A stretch of 39,838 nucleotides of DNA from JBKJZO01 sp046715235 (GTDB lineage Bacteria > Actinomycetota > Actinomycetes > BP-191): positions 1-39,838 of the forward strand of contig JBKJZO010000014.1 of the NCBI GenBank assembly GCA_046715235.1, read 5' to 3'. The notes under the pieces are model-generated. The model was not told the origin of the DNA and did not search any database. It saw nothing but the letters and a program-made list of their open reading frames with translations. Both the position numbers and the translations under genes were made by a program. This document shows, one piece after another, positions 38,900-39,838 of the stretch (position 1 is its first letter; every line of letters begins with the position of its first letter).

Positions 38900-39838
38900 C
38901 TACACGACGGACGAATAGGCGACGACGCCGCGCCGCATCGCGTCGATCGCCGTACGCGAGTTGGCCGCGAGGGCCGACTCGGCGGGAGCGACGTCGCGGA
39001 TCTGGCCGAGCAGGTCGAGGATCTGCTTGACCCATCGCACGAAGTCGCCCGCTGTCAGCTCACTCTCCCGCAGCACGTCCTCGAGCCGCGCCTTGCCCGC
39101 CCACTGGTACGCCGCCCACGCGAACCCGAGGTCCGGCGGGCGGATGAAGTCGAGCCGTTGCCGCTCCTCCGCACCGCTGAGCTCGCCGTACAGCCGGGCC
39201 ATCTGCGCGAGCGTGTCGCGCACTGCTCCGCCGGGGATGCGCGGCATCTCCCCCGGCCCCCGGGACTCGTAGACAAGCGTGGAAACGCAGGCAGCCAGTT
39301 CCTGCGGCGTCAAGCCGTCCCAGATGCCACGACGCAGACACTCGGCGACCAGCAGGTCGGACTCGTTGTAGACCCGCGCCAGGCGCCCGCCGGCGTCAGT
39401 GACCTCGTCACGGTCGAGGTAGCCGAACTCGGTGAGGAGTCGGCAGACCCGGTCGAACGTGCGTGCGATCGAGTTGGTGCGACCGCGTACCTTGGATCGC
39501 AGGGCATCGGTCTCGCGTCTTAGCCGGTCCCAGCGTTCCGCCCACCGGGCGTGTTCCTCGCGGTCAGGACACTGGTGGCACGGGTGGGCACGCAGCTGAG
39601 CCCGCAGGTCGGCGATGACCGGGTCGTCGCCGCCGCCCGCACGTGCTCGCTTGGGCCGCACGCGACCGGGCTCGAGGCCGAGAGCGCGCAGGCTCGAGGC
39701 CAGGTCGCGGCGCGCCTGTGGCGAGCGGGCGTTGAAGTTGCGCGGCACACGCAGCCGATCCAGCGGCTCGACCGGTGTCGGAAACGCCTCCATCGACAGG
39801 CGTTTGATCTGGCGGTCCTCAGTGAGGACCTGTGGCCG
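38900..39838 (-). CDS. helY: Ski2-type DEAD/DEAH RNA helicase, C-terminal part
   Basis: The frame is open from the right edge to the stop at 38900, giving about 312 residues of the C-terminus of a HelY-type helicase. VLTEDRQIKRLS at the edge leads into the middle domain (FPTPVEPLDRLRVPRNFNAR, HPCHQCPDREEHARWAERW) and the DSHCT domain (LLTEFGYLDRDEVTDAGGR, IWDGLTPQELAACVSTLVYE, the ending AANSRTAIDAMRRGVVAYSS). The helicase core lies outside the window. By order it matches M. tuberculosis helY (Rv2092c). Confidence 0.9.
   Translation of the reverse strand, partial: RPQVLTEDRQIKRLSMEAFPTPVEPLDRLRVPRNFNARSPQARRDLASSLRALGLEPGRVRPKRARAGGGDDPVIADLRAQLRAHPCHQCPDREEHARWAERWDRLRRETDALRSKVRGRTNSIARTFDRVCRLLTEFGYLDRDEVTDAGGRLARVYNESDLLVAECLRRGIWDGLTPQELAACVSTLVYESRGPGEMPRIPGGAVRDTLAQMARLYGELSGAEERQRLDFIRPPDLGFAWAAYQWAGKARLEDVLRESELTAGDFVRWVKQILDLLGQIRDVAPAESALAANSRTAIDAMRRGVVAYSSVV

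Overview
The window is high-GC DNA from an actinomycete chromosome. The strongest taxonomic evidence is RbpA (27899-28249), an RNA polymerase partner known only from actinobacteria, together with an actinobacterial FxsA/Lnt/HelY neighbourhood, a SigE-type sigma factor with a downstream anti-sigma-like partner, and many GTG/TTG starts. The order M24 peptidase - 5'-3' exonuclease - middle gene - HelY at the right end matches Mycobacterium tuberculosis pepE-Rv2089c/Rv2090/Rv2091c/helY, and RbpA next to Lnt matches Rv2050/Rv2051c. The order or genus cannot be resolved: there is no rRNA, and no tRNA or CRISPR array was seen.

Layout. 1-1.6 kb: a divergent pair of unrecognised, possibly related proteins, then the 3' stub of a recQ helicase gene. 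1.6-5.5 kb: a xylose cluster read leftward, xylB (with an apparent one-base deletion), a ROK-type XylR repressor and xylA. 5.6-9.9 kb: a UPF0303 protein, a lipoprotein with an NTF2-like domain, and a large secreted beta-propeller/fibronectin III protein. 9.9-13.5 kb: an accessory stretch with 78-bp direct repeats, a near-consensus actinobacterial dif site (11084-11111), a low-GC aromatic-rich secreted protein, a stand-alone Clp N-domain protein, a 17-bp hairpin built from two dif-like half sites (12761-12799), and broken reading frames. 13.5-17.6 kb: sigma factor/anti-sigma pair, membrane protein, ankyrin protein, cytosine-deaminase-like enzyme. 17.6-24.5 kb: an orphan RHH antitoxin with a Doc toxin stub, a membrane-fused spermidine-synthase-like protein, two VOC proteins, an AraC regulator, GNAT, cyclopropane fatty acid synthase, an HtrA-like protease without signal peptide, and an SDR stub.

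24.5-39.8 kb is conserved chromosomal core: trmB, SRPBCC, inositol monophosphatase, a double NlpC/P60 protein, rbpA (with a textbook SigR-type promoter), fxsA, lnt, an amidohydrolase coupled to an Lrp regulator, an ABC exporter, acyl-CoA dehydrogenase and M24 peptidase in a chain of four-base overlaps, a 5'-3' exonuclease, a degenerate diacylglycerol-kinase-fold protein, and the C-terminal part of HelY.

The most interesting point is the dif site. It suggests the window lies at the replication terminus, which fits the mid-chromosome position of the syntenic M. tuberculosis genes. The 1.7 kb of lower-GC DNA between dif and the dif-like hairpin looks like cargo of an element that uses the host XerCD recombinase. 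Several gene stubs (recQ, doc, SDR) and three split reading frames (xylB, 11316-12020, 13213-13454) show either active decay around the terminus or, for the single-base breaks, possible sequence errors.
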